Assembly (NCBI GenBank): GCA_903927965.1 | Contig: CAIYPA010000200.1 | Coordinates: 1 to 64,000 of the forward strand | DNA length: 64,000 bases | Direction of reading: 5' to 3' | From: an uncultured Bacteroidia bacterium | Lineage (GTDB): Bacteria > Bacteroidota > Bacteroidia > Bacteroidales > Prolixibacteraceae | Shown: piece by piece, positions 9,404 through 17,963 of the stretch | Layout of the letters: each line of letters begins with the position of its first letter | Position numbering within the stretch: the stretch's first letter is position 1 | Notes under the pieces: generated by a model | Told to the model about the DNA's origin: nothing | Database searches by the model: none | The model's input: only the letters and a program-made list of their open reading frames with translations | Made by a program: the position numbers and the translations under genes

Positions 9404-10894
9404 ATGAAAAATATATTTCTATTTGTGGTTGTGCTATTCGTGGCATTGTCATCATGTAAAAAATTCTCGGATCTCGAGAAAGATCCAAATCGTCCCGGTA
9501 ATGTGCCACCTTCCTTGGTCTTTACTAGTGTTCTTTACAGCACATATTATGCTCCATGGAGTGATGTACAACGGTGGAACCAGTTCTATTGCAGTAATTA
9601 TGCTTATTATGCGGAACAGAAATACGACTGGACAACAACCAACTTTGATTACTCCCAATTGAAGAATGTCATCCAAATGATTTCTGAAGCAAAACGCATT
9701 GGATTGGCTGAAGTTAATCCATATTCAGCGATTGGAAAGTTCTACAAAGCCTATTTCTTTGTTGATATGAGCATGAGACTGGGCGATGTACCCTTGACCG
9801 AGGCTTTGAAGAGTTTGGATAATACCATCCCAAAATACGACACCCAAAAAGCGGTATTCCAACAAGTGCTTACCTGGCTCGAAGAATCAAATGCTGATCT
9901 TCAGACACTGATCAACATCGGCGACCAGACGCTTACAGGAGATTTCATGCTCAACAATGACTTAAAAAAATGGCAAAAGGTGGTCAATTCCTATAAATTA
10001 AGGGTGCTGATTGCCTTGAGTAAAAAAGAATCGGATACCGATCTTAATATCAAAGTGTTGTTTTCCAATGTGTTAAATAATCCTGCCAAATACCCTGTAA
10101 TGACTTCACTTGACGATAATCTGAAGTTCACTTACAACAATTCGACAGACAAATATCCGCTTAATCAGGATAACTACGGACAGACTGCAACCCGTAACAA
10201 TATGTCAGCAACTTACTTAAATACTCTTGTTGCATTGAAAGATCCCCGTACTTTTATTGTTGCCGATCCGGCTCCTGTCAAGATTAAGGGCGGACTAACT
10301 GCAACAGATTATAATGCGTATGTTGGTGCAAGCTCTGGCGAGAGCCTCGACGATATGTCCACCAAAATGTTAAACGGGGAATACTCTTCAATCAGCAAAA
10401 GCAAATACTATAGTTCATACGTTGGAGAACCCTGTATTCAGATCGGTTATTCAGAAATGTGTTTCAATATTGCAGAAGCGGTCACCCGTGGTTGGGCTTC
10501 TGGCAATGCCGAAGATTACTACATAAAAGGAATAAAAGCATCATGGACTTTCCATGGTGTTGCATCAGTTGATTCCAAATGGGATGCATATTATTCCCAG
10601 ACAACTGTGAAACTTAACAGTACGGCATCAGAGGCACTGAAACAAATACTATCCCAAAAATATCTTGCATTTTTCCAGAATTCGGGATGGGAGGCTTATA
10701 ATAACTTTCGTCGTACTGGTGTCCCTACATTCCTTACCGGAACGGGAACAGCAAATAGTGGCCGAATTGCAAAAAGGTGGCAGTACCCAAGTTCCGAAAG
10801 AACAACAAATGCAGGCAATTACAAGGCTGCGCTGATCAGTCAGTTTGGGGCTGAAACCGATGATATCAATGCAGATATTTGGATTCTTAAATAA
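9404..10894 (+). CDS. SusD/RagB family outer-membrane lipoprotein
   Basis: This is the substrate-capture lid of the SusCD pair (496 residues). The N-terminus carries a lipoprotein signal with the lipobox ending SSC at 17, followed by KKFSDLEKDPNRP, the usual start of the SusD-like group. The rest is helical with TPR-like segments (for example IGKFYKAYFFVDMSMRLGDVPLTEA), as in SusD/RagB superfamily members. It begins 36 bases after the susC stop, so co-transcription is nearly certain. A weak hairpin follows at 10933-10966. Confidence 0.92.
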   Translation: MKNIFLFVVVLFVALSSCKKFSDLEKDPNRPGNVPPSLVFTSVLYSTYYAPWSDVQRWNQFYCSNYAYYAEQKYDWTTTNFDYSQLKNVIQMISEAKRIGLAEVNPYSAIGKFYKAYFFVDMSMRLGDVPLTEALKSLDNTIPKYDTQKAVFQQVLTWLEESNADLQTLINIGDQTLTGDFMLNNDLKKWQKVVNSYKLRVLIALSKKESDTDLNIKVLFSNVLNNPAKYPVMTSLDDNLKFTYNNSTDKYPLNQDNYGQTATRNNMSATYLNTLVALKDPRTFIVADPAPVKIKGGLTATDYNAYVGASSGESLDDMSTKMLNGEYSSISKSKYYSSYVGEPCIQIGYSEMCFNIAEAVTRGWASGNAEDYYIKGIKASWTFHGVASVDSKWDAYYSQTTVKLNSTASEALKQILSQKYLAFFQNSGWEAYNNFRRTGVPTFLTGTGTANSGRIAKRWQYPSSERTTNAGNYKAALISQFGAETDDINADIWILK

Positions 10895-10932
10895 GCCTGA
10901 ATTAGGTGAAATCCAATATCAATTCAATTAGA

Positions 10933-10966
10933 AAACCATTGCAGTTTAAATGCACTACAGTGGTTT
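10933..10966 (+). terminator. Possible weak terminator after the susCD operon
   Basis: The arms at 10933-10944 (AAACCATTGCAG) and 10955-10966 (CTACAGTGGTTT) pair with one wobble and one mismatch. The T run after it is interrupted (TTTCATTCTT), so termination strength is uncertain. Confidence 0.35.
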
Positions 10967-10994
10967 CATTCTTACATTTTACAATCAATTGATT

Positions 10995-11333
10995 ATGAGT
11001 AGCTTTAATATCCATAAACTTGGAGAGGGGCGATATTATGTTGCACTATAGTCCAATGACGGTTACGTGATGCTTCGTGGAAAAGAATGTTCGGATTTAA
11101 CTAAAATCAAAGAATCAATTGACTTTGTCCGAGCAAATTGTAGTGATCTGTCAAAATACGAAACAATGACCTCCAGCGATGGGAAGTTCTTTTTTAAACT
11201 TCTTGGATCAGATGGAACTTGGTTAGCCTGGAGCAAAATTTTCGAAACCGAAGAAGAAAGATCAATCGGTATTAACTGGGTTAGGCAGAATTCTCAAATT
11301 GCGATTGTTCAAAGCAGTAATTTTAATCTATAG
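10995..11333 (+). pseudogene. DUF1508 (YegP-like) gene interrupted by an in-frame TAG
   Basis: Reading from ATG 10995 gives MSSFNIHKLGEGRYYVAL, a TAG at 11049-11051, then SNDGYVMLRGKECSDLTK and onward in the same frame to 11333. Homology to DUF1508 is continuous across the stop, which falls in the first repeat where family members have Lys or Gln before the SNG-type turn. One base change (CAG or AAG to TAG) explains it. The downstream part contains a complete second repeat (FFFKLLGSDGTWLAWSKIF) and could be re-initiated at ATG 11070. An intact paralogue follows directly. A sequencing error or true pseudogenisation cannot be told apart here. Confidence 0.7.
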
Positions 11334-11370
11334 AATATTAAATCAAATTATTACGATCCACTTTATTGTT

Positions 11371-11697
11371 ATGGGAACTTATATTGTAGCGAAAAACGAT
11401 GATGGGCAATATTTCATCAAACTTAAAGCAAAAAATGGGAAAGTGATCCTGAATAGCCTAAGGTATCTTTCCAAATCGGTCTGCAAAAATGAAATAGAGA
11501 CCATCCGCATTATTGCCACCGATATCCTTAAATACGAATACAAAAAAACCTTTGACGGCAAATTCTATTTTAGGCTCAAATCTGCACTAGGTGAAGTGTT
11601 GGGTCACAGTAATTTGTTTGATTCGGCAGAATTGCGTGACTCCGAAATAGAAATGGTCAGAAAGATTGCACCGATTGCTATGGTACGTATTTTTTAA
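11371..11697 (+). CDS. DUF1508 domain protein (YegP-like)
   Basis: This small protein (108 residues) is built from two DUF1508 repeats of about 50 residues. The first reads around GQYFIKLKAKNGKVILNS and the second around GKFYFRLKSALGEVLGHS. E. coli YegP is the known relative; its molecular role is not established. It lies 37 bases after the broken copy and likely arose by tandem duplication. The ATG at 11371 fits the repeat start better than upstream in-frame codons. A strong hairpin ends the unit. Confidence 0.85.
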   Translation: MGTYIVAKNDDGQYFIKLKAKNGKVILNSLRYLSKSVCKNEIETIRIIATDILKYEYKKTFDGKFYFRLKSALGEVLGHSNLFDSAELRDSEIEMVRKIAPIAMVRIF

Positions 11698-11718
11698 TCA
11701 GCAATTTACTAAAAATCA

Positions 11719-11755
11719 AAAAACCGGATAAGGTATAACTGCCTATCCGGTTTTT
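11719..11755. terminator. Bidirectional intrinsic terminator
   Basis: AAAAACCGGATA at 11719-11730 pairs perfectly with TATCCGGTTTTT at 11744-11755. A on one side and T on the other give U tracts for both strands, as expected between the convergent DUF1508 gene and the gene at 11777-12634. Confidence 0.85.
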
Positions 11756-11776
11756 ATATTCAAAACTAATTAAAAT

Positions 11777-12634
11777 TTACTCATTTGTGGATTTTTCTTT
11801 TTCACTTTTTTTGTGTTTTGTTTTGGTTTCTTTATGGCCTACCTGATCCTGGTCCTGATCTAAATCTAAATCCGTGATTTCTTGATTTTTATCACTAATT
11901 TCATCCTCATTTTTCGAAAATAGTTCTATTCTTAAGTTGCGATATTCCTTATAAAAATCGGGCTGATCGATTTCCACCAACAATGCAAACTGATCAATCT
12001 TTTTGAAAATTAGTTTTTTAGATTGTTTGTTAATTTCTTTTATTTTACTGGCCAATTTTTCTTTTTCCTCCAACTCAACCTGATATAGGACATTAGCTTC
12101 AATAAATCGAAGTAATGCATCTTCAAGGTTTTTTATCTTCTCAGGATTTAAACCGAACTTTTTTTCGAACTTGTTGATCATTTTTAAATTCTCGGGATTA
12201 AGGGCTGCCTTTATTTTGTTGGCAAAGCTGAGTGCGTATCCTCCAAACTTATTGGCAATAAGCCAGTTTTTTTTTGCAATTTTTATTAATTCATCATCCA
12301 AACAATTTTGGATGTATTCAAGGTTCAGATGATACAACCTTTGTTGAAGCTTCATCTTCTTTTTGTCGTTGGCAAAAGTCTGCATAATCCGAACAATCGT
12401 CAGGACCCTCTCTTCCAATTCAGTTCTTCTGATGTTCTTTTCTTTCTCATAAGTTGTTAAATCCTTACCAAACAAAACAAACAATTCATCTAGCTTTACC
12501 TGATTCGAAACAAGCTGATTGTAAACATGTTGAAATTTGGTATTGTTATTCCAAACCATTGAATATTTGGACAAAACACCAATTATTTGTGCATTTCTAT
12601 CCAGTTTTGTCGAAAAATCCTTGTTGTTTTCCAT
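11777..12634 (-). CDS. Hypothetical helical protein downstream of the PiT phosphate transporter
   Basis: This protein of 285 residues has no recognised family. It is predicted almost wholly helical, lysine- and glutamate-rich, with a probable coiled coil around residues 185-215 (LEEKEKLASKIKEINKQSKK). The C-terminal 50 residues are charged and low-complexity, with a DLDLDQDQDQ run and then a lysine-rich tail. No signal peptide or membrane segment is visible, so it is cytoplasmic. It starts 66 bases after the PiT stop on the same strand, where many Bacteroidota carry a PhoU/DUF47 regulator. It does not resemble DUF47 by eye, so an analogous regulatory role is only a guess. Confidence 0.7.
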   Translation of the reverse strand: MENNKDFSTKLDRNAQIIGVLSKYSMVWNNNTKFQHVYNQLVSNQVKLDELFVLFGKDLTTYEKEKNIRRTELEERVLTIVRIMQTFANDKKKMKLQQRLYHLNLEYIQNCLDDELIKIAKKNWLIANKFGGYALSFANKIKAALNPENLKMINKFEKKFGLNPEKIKNLEDALLRFIEANVLYQVELEEKEKLASKIKEINKQSKKLIFKKIDQFALLVEIDQPDFYKEYRNLRIELFSKNEDEISDKNQEITDLDLDQDQDQVGHKETKTKHKKSEKEKSTNE

Positions 12635-12700
12635 ATCGAATTAATTTTAGTAAAAAACGTGTAAGTTTAGTCTTTATTTATTGAAATATTTAGAAGTCCT

Positions 12701-13735
12701 TTAGAACATTCTTATTATCCAAAAAATTATTGCTGCCAATGCCATTGAAACGGGAATTGTAAGAATCCAGGCATACAACAGGTTGACAGTTACCCCCCAC
12801 CGGACTGCAGATACCCTTTTTGTGAGGCCAACTCCCATTATTGCACCTGTTATGGTGTGGGTTGTGCTTACCGGGATCCCCAAGGCTTCGGTTCCAAATA
12901 ATAACATGGCTCCGGCACCTTCGGCTGCAACTCCTTCAAATGGAGTAAGTTTGGTGATTTTTGATCCCATTGTCCGAACGATACGCCATCCTCCGATCAA
13001 AGTTCCTGCTGAAATTGCAGTGTAACATCCATAAACAATCCACAATGGAATACTGTGGATTTTACCATCCACAAAAGTGATTTGAGCCCAGTGTGGAATG
13101 GTTGAAGGATCGGCAGTTTTAAAAAAAACCAACAAAGCAGCAGAAATAATCCCCATGACTTTTTGCGCATCGTTTCCCCCATGCCCAAGGCTAAAGAGTG
13201 CAGAAGAAAGCAACTGCCCAATCTTGAACCACCTTTTCAACCGATAAGGGTTGAATTTCCTGAAAATCCACAACAATACAATCGAAAGGAAATAGGAAAG
13301 AACCATCCCAATCAGTGGTGCAAGGAAAATAAATGAAGCAATTTTGATGATTTTGTCGGAATGGACAACTCCCCAACCAGCATAGGCAATCGCTGCACCG
13401 GCAAATCCACCTACCAGTGTATGGGAGGAGCTTGAAGGAATTCCGAGGTACCAGGTAATCAGGTTCCAGATGATAGCTGCAATCACCCCGGCCAGAATCA
13501 CCTCAAGATTGATTGAACCTGTATCAACAACTTTGGCAATGGTATCAACGATATGAAGTTCAAAGATTGCATAGGCTGCGAAGTTAAAAAAGGCAGCCCA
13601 AATAACAGCCTGCAATGGCGTGAGTACTTTAGTTGATACAACCGTTGCAATTGAATTCGCGGCATCATGAAATCCATTGATGAAATCGAATATAAATGAC
13701 AGCACAACAATAGAAATCAACAATGTAACGCTCAT
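12701..13735 (-). CDS. PiT family inorganic phosphate transporter
   Basis: This inner-membrane low-affinity phosphate:cation symporter has 344 residues and about ten membrane segments. The two inverted family signatures are present: GFHDAANSIAT near residues 21-31 and GHGGNDAQKVMGI in the second half. Another duplicated motif is SSSHTLVGG, matched by STTHTITGA. It is a single gene followed by the helical protein at 11777-12634. Phosphate released by PhnX is a natural connection with the upstream AEP cluster, but the genes are on the opposite strand and need not be co-regulated. Confidence 0.93.
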   Translation of the reverse strand: MSVTLLISIVVLSFIFDFINGFHDAANSIATVVSTKVLTPLQAVIWAAFFNFAAYAIFELHIVDTIAKVVDTGSINLEVILAGVIAAIIWNLITWYLGIPSSSSHTLVGGFAGAAIAYAGWGVVHSDKIIKIASFIFLAPLIGMVLSYFLSIVLLWIFRKFNPYRLKRWFKIGQLLSSALFSLGHGGNDAQKVMGIISAALLVFFKTADPSTIPHWAQITFVDGKIHSIPLWIVYGCYTAISAGTLIGGWRIVRTMGSKITKLTPFEGVAAEGAGAMLLFGTEALGIPVSTTHTITGAIMGVGLTKRVSAVRWGVTVNLLYAWILTIPVSMALAAIIFWIIRMF

Positions 13736-13826
13736 TGGTTTTTATTTTTTTGTGAATACCAGAACCGAATAAAATTAGTGAATCGGAACTTCATTCATGT
13801 TACAAAACGGTTACATTGCAGTTACG

Positions 13827-15623
13827 TTATTGGCTAAGTTGCTTTTGTTTTCTTTGGAGATTAATTAGATATTCTTTTGGCGCATTGCTGTTTTGTGCCA
13901 AATCAATGACCATATTCAAATAACTCAAGGCAGTTTTTTTGTCTTTTTTGGTTGTGTAAGCCTCAGATAAGCTATTCCCTGCAGCAATTGCTGTCTCAGT
14001 AGGGCACGACTTATGGTCAACAGCCCTTTGTGCATATTCGATACCCTCATCAATTTTTCTAAGGGGTTCTATTGGGCAGGTAATCAATATGGTTCCCAAC
14101 CTTTCCAATAAAAATGGCTCATTGGAATGGTAGGTAAGTGCATTTCTGAAAAATTCAATTGCCCTATTCCACATCTCTTTTTTTACAAGGATATTTCCAA
14201 GCAGTTCGATTGTGTTTAAATCCTTCGGGTCACCAACAAACGACTTTTCGTATTGAATCAAGGCAACATCTTGTTTGCCTTCTTGCTCTGCAATCATTCC
14301 GGCACACTGTTGAACTTTTGGGTTTGTGAGCCCAATCCCTGAAATTTCTGCAAAATAAGCTTTTGCCTTATCGACTTCGCCCAAAGTCATCAAAACATAG
14401 ATACCCCTTGAAATCACCGATACATTGTTCTTCTCCTTGATAAATAGTTCATCCAGAAATTTTAGTGCTTTTTCTTTCATCCCAGCTTTGTAAGAGGCAA
14501 ATACCAGACTTAATTTTTGATCGGTTGCTTCAGGATTTAGCGCTAAAGCCTGACTAAAATAGGGCAGCGATTGAGAATAAGCACCGCTCTTAACCAACAA
14601 ATCGGCCACCTCATTAATTTCAATGGCATCATCCTTATAATAATCAAGATGTCTGGTAAGAAGCGGAAACGCAAGTTTTGCCGCGCCAATTTCCGCATAA
14701 AACTTAACTGCTTTTGAAACCACATATTTATTTTTCGGCAAAATCTGTAGTGCATTGCTAATCAGCTTATAAACCCATTCAGGATAAATGGTCCTCTTGG
14801 CTTCATCAATTTGTTTCATCAAATAAAGATCCGATTTCGATAGGAGGGTTAGCTTATCCATCAGGTTATCAACCGGAATATTATAGGTAATCAAGTCATT
14901 TGCACGCATGATAAACTGGTCGCTTAAAACTTTGTTGCCTTTTTTGCTGTAAATATCTCCGAGAAGTCGGTATGCTGCACCAAAGGATCGGTTTTCGTAC
15001 AGGATTTGCCTCAGAACATTTTCAGCGAAGCCAAGTTTTTCGGCCTTCATGTAAATGCGGGCCATCTGGTACCTGGCATAAATATTCAAAGAAAAATGGT
15101 CAGTTCGCATAGGTGAATTTCCCCTATTGTCATCTCCCTTTAACGACTCGATGTTTAAAAAAGCCAACTCTGCTTTGTCGTTTGATCCAACGTTTTCATA
15201 TGCTATACCTAAATAATACCAGGCCAGATGAGCATCCGGATTCAGTTTGAGCACAGTCATGAAATTCCCAATGGCTTTCTGTGATTCACCCATTTCCATA
15301 TTCAGCGACCCAAGGTAATAACTCCAAGTCCATTTAGAGTTGTCCCTTCTGACGGCAAGCTCATAGCATTTTTCGGCTTCCTTGTAATTTGTGCTAGAAT
15401 GGTAAACCATCCCAAGCATTCCCAGATTATCGGAAGAAGGATTAAAATAGGCTTTGGAAGAGGCCTCTTTAATCTGATTTCGTACGGAATCGTTAACATT
15501 TGTGAGATCCGGTAGTGAAGGAATATTGCTGCGGTACCGAATTTCAGGAATTATTTTAACCAATGCAATGAATACAATGACAAATCCGGCAATTAAAAAA
15601 ACATTCTTCTTTTTCTTGAACAT
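13827..15623 (-). CDS. Membrane-anchored tetratricopeptide-repeat protein
   Basis: This protein of 598 residues begins MFKKKKNVFLIAGFVIVFIAL, a positively charged signal anchor, so the TPR part is probably periplasmic. It has many TPR-like repeats, for example AEKCYELAVRRDNSKWTW, AIGNFMTVLKLNPDAHLAW and RAIEFFRNALTYHSNEPFL. I prefer the start at 15623; an in-frame ATG nine codons upstream is also possible. The gene lies downstream of, and on the same strand as, the cupredoxin/polyferredoxin gene (118 bases apart). It may be a scaffold for that complex, but the binding partner is not visible from sequence. Confidence 0.85.
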   Translation of the reverse strand: MFKKKKNVFLIAGFVIVFIALVKIIPEIRYRSNIPSLPDLTNVNDSVRNQIKEASSKAYFNPSSDNLGMLGMVYHSSTNYKEAEKCYELAVRRDNSKWTWSYYLGSLNMEMGESQKAIGNFMTVLKLNPDAHLAWYYLGIAYENVGSNDKAELAFLNIESLKGDDNRGNSPMRTDHFSLNIYARYQMARIYMKAEKLGFAENVLRQILYENRSFGAAYRLLGDIYSKKGNKVLSDQFIMRANDLITYNIPVDNLMDKLTLLSKSDLYLMKQIDEAKRTIYPEWVYKLISNALQILPKNKYVVSKAVKFYAEIGAAKLAFPLLTRHLDYYKDDAIEINEVADLLVKSGAYSQSLPYFSQALALNPEATDQKLSLVFASYKAGMKEKALKFLDELFIKEKNNVSVISRGIYVLMTLGEVDKAKAYFAEISGIGLTNPKVQQCAGMIAEQEGKQDVALIQYEKSFVGDPKDLNTIELLGNILVKKEMWNRAIEFFRNALTYHSNEPFLLERLGTILITCPIEPLRKIDEGIEYAQRAVDHKSCPTETAIAAGNSLSEAYTTKKDKKTALSYLNMVIDLAQNSNAPKEYLINLQRKQKQLSQ

Positions 15624-15768
15624 TCTGTTGAATTTTAGTGCGCTAAACATATTAAATACACATCTATATTTTAAGATTCAATAATTTGGTCATTAAAACA
15701 TATTGAAATCTATCTTTTCGGATATAAATCGAAACATCATATCAATCAGTAACATATCTGAAGTCGCT

Positions 15769-17715
15769 CTAATTCGTGTGGAAAAATATCATAACGACAG
15801 CCACCGAGGTAATTAAAACTGCCATAGGTAACATGATCAGAAAAAGCTGTTTGGATGAAAGCATCTCATTCGACCATGTCTTTTTCAAATTCCTCAGACT
15901 ATAAAAAAGCCCCGTCAGGATCAGCCCCGCCTGGAGCCAGGGAACCAGACCTGGCACAAACTGATGCCAGGGAATATTCGCCGTCCCGAAAAAATCCCAA
16001 CCCCAGCCGAACGGATCGGACATCGATTGAATGATAAAAGTGACATTCACAAAAAGCATCGGAATGACAAAAGCAATCCAAAGCATAAGGCCCAATGGAA
16101 GCAAAGCCCCGGTGGAAGCCAAAAACACATCGTTGATGCTGCGTTTGATTCCGGAGAATTTCGTTGCAGCCCAGGACAAGAGATAAACGAATCCCGGTAC
16201 CAAAACAAGCGCAAGTGTCCAGATAAACAAGGTGTAAAGACCGAAAAGTCCCCAGTTTTGTTTGTCCAGGATATTCACATAGTCGCGAACTTCCGACCAT
16301 GTCCCCTCATACAAAATGCTGTAAACAATTGAAAGTGAAAAAACTGCCATCGTCAACCAGGCTTCACTACGGCTCCGGATTCCAAGTTCCGGGAAAAAAG
16401 GCCTTTTGTAAATGGTTACATTGTTGTACAAACAACTTCTGGTACATTCCAGACAAAGTCCGCAATCCTGATTTTCCTTGATCTCACCCACATTCAATCC
16501 ATAGGGACACGCCCAACCTTTGGGGCTTCCTTTTTGACAATAATGGGGTTTACAATTGTCGCAAACCTGCTGGGATTTGCTTCGAAGGGCCAGCGGACTC
16601 ATCCTTGAAAATGGACCAACAAAAGCACTTACAGGACAAATGTAACGGCAAAATGAACGGTTTTCCCAAAATAAGGACATAACTGTCGGTGCCAAAACAA
16701 GTAAGATTACAGCGATTCCCGAAACCATTGGATTGGCTACGAGGGTGGTAGAAAAAGTGGTCAACATCAAAAAAAAGACCAGTTTAATCCAGTCGTTTTT
16801 CAGACGGGCAGGCCATTTCAGGAACAGACCTGAATACCAATTGTTGTATTCCTTTGTTGTTCCTTTTTGTGGAGTGAAAAACGATCTTCGTTGCAACCAA
16901 TCCCCAAAAATTGGGAGGGGGCAAATGGTGCACCAGATTCTTCCAAAAAAGGGTGTAAGAATAGCCACTAGTAAAAACAGCCAGATGGCCCACATCATCA
17001 GTACTCCCAGGTTGCGACCCGATACTTTGGTCCCGAATAAAGTCGTGAGGAGGACAATATAGATGATCATCAAGGAGAAAATGACCAGAATCGTTTGTGG
17101 CCATCTGGAAGATAGTATTTTTCGGAGAACAGGTGAGTTTTTCAGAACATCGCGATAAGCAGATTCTTGCGAACCTATGCGTAACCCACCATTTTCTTTT
17201 CGGAAAATACCTATCAATCCCAAAACCAATATTCCAAGCACACACCCTAGGCTAAAAATCAGCAAAGTATTGGGCCAGATCACCAGTTTTCCCATCTCAA
17301 ATGCATGCATCGGACCGCACCAAACATGACAACGATAATTGCTTCTGGCAACCAGGTAATTCAAAATTCCAGGATGACTGGCAGTAAAAGTCAATTCTTC
17401 AGTTGTAACTGATTCAAGTGTTGGATCACTTGGCTTGAAAACCTCCACTTTATCACGGGCAGGACTAATCTTGGCGTCAATGTCAAACTCCTCGAGAAAA
17501 AACGAATGGCCTGTGTCATCGGTGGAGAAGGTCAGGTGCAGCCGGTCTCCCCGATAGCAACGGATTACCGATGGATCTTTCCCGTAACGGAAACTTCGTA
17601 CATGAATGTTCCGGTCAACTGATTTCTCTGTAAAATTCTGGCAAATCAGGGCTGGAATTAATCCAAATCCGAAGATAATAAGAATGTACAGAAAGTGTTT
17701 TCTGAATTTTTTCAA
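15769..17715 (-). CDS. Membrane protein fusing a cupredoxin-like domain to a NapH/NosR-like [4Fe-4S] module
   Basis: This 648-residue membrane redox protein begins with a signal anchor, then a periplasmic cupredoxin-like domain (about 35-145). Probable copper ligands are His70 (DDTGHSFF) and Cys129, Cys133, His137 in CHVWCGPMH. This is close to the CuA pattern of cytochrome oxidase subunit II and N2O reductase, but the Met lies four residues after the His instead of three. A membrane part follows with NapH/NosR-type cysteine motifs (CTICP, CRYICP) and a ferredoxin-like cluster region (CDNCKPHYC, CPYG, CGLCLECTRSC), then more membrane segments. It probably passes electrons between the quinone pool or cytoplasm and a periplasmic acceptor. 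NosR/CcoG-like roles are alternatives. Confidence 0.8.
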   Translation of the reverse strand: MKKFRKHFLYILIIFGFGLIPALICQNFTEKSVDRNIHVRSFRYGKDPSVIRCYRGDRLHLTFSTDDTGHSFFLEEFDIDAKISPARDKVEVFKPSDPTLESVTTEELTFTASHPGILNYLVARSNYRCHVWCGPMHAFEMGKLVIWPNTLLIFSLGCVLGILVLGLIGIFRKENGGLRIGSQESAYRDVLKNSPVLRKILSSRWPQTILVIFSLMIIYIVLLTTLFGTKVSGRNLGVLMMWAIWLFLLVAILTPFFGRIWCTICPLPIFGDWLQRRSFFTPQKGTTKEYNNWYSGLFLKWPARLKNDWIKLVFFLMLTTFSTTLVANPMVSGIAVILLVLAPTVMSLFWENRSFCRYICPVSAFVGPFSRMSPLALRSKSQQVCDNCKPHYCQKGSPKGWACPYGLNVGEIKENQDCGLCLECTRSCLYNNVTIYKRPFFPELGIRSRSEAWLTMAVFSLSIVYSILYEGTWSEVRDYVNILDKQNWGLFGLYTLFIWTLALVLVPGFVYLLSWAATKFSGIKRSINDVFLASTGALLPLGLMLWIAFVIPMLFVNVTFIIQSMSDPFGWGWDFFGTANIPWHQFVPGLVPWLQAGLILTGLFYSLRNLKKTWSNEMLSSKQLFLIMLPMAVLITSVAVVMIFFHTN

Positions 17716-17963
17716 TTTTGAAGTTTAGATCAGGTAATAGGTATGATAAAAACTATTTTGTGCTTTCATATTTTTCTTTATGCTCAAAGATTCTGGGACC
17801 AATAGTAACTATTTTATTTAAAAGTCCGGTAAAGTTTAATCGACAAATTTGGAGTATTTAACGAACTGTTGTTCTGAAATAAAACCGACAAAACTTGGTT
17901 TTTTAATTAGTTTTGTGGCCAATGCAATATTGCGTGTATGGTGTTCAACATTGGATTCAAATC

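Noticed and set aside
10995..11333. Stop-codon recoding of the DUF1508 TAG
   Set aside because: No SECIS-like or pyrrolysine context is visible, and TAG ends other genes in the window (for example 11331-11333), so nonsense mutation is simpler.
16784..17245. Minus-strand open frame of 153 codons inside the polyferredoxin gene
   Set aside because: It overlaps a well-supported gene in another frame and gives a non-protein-like product.
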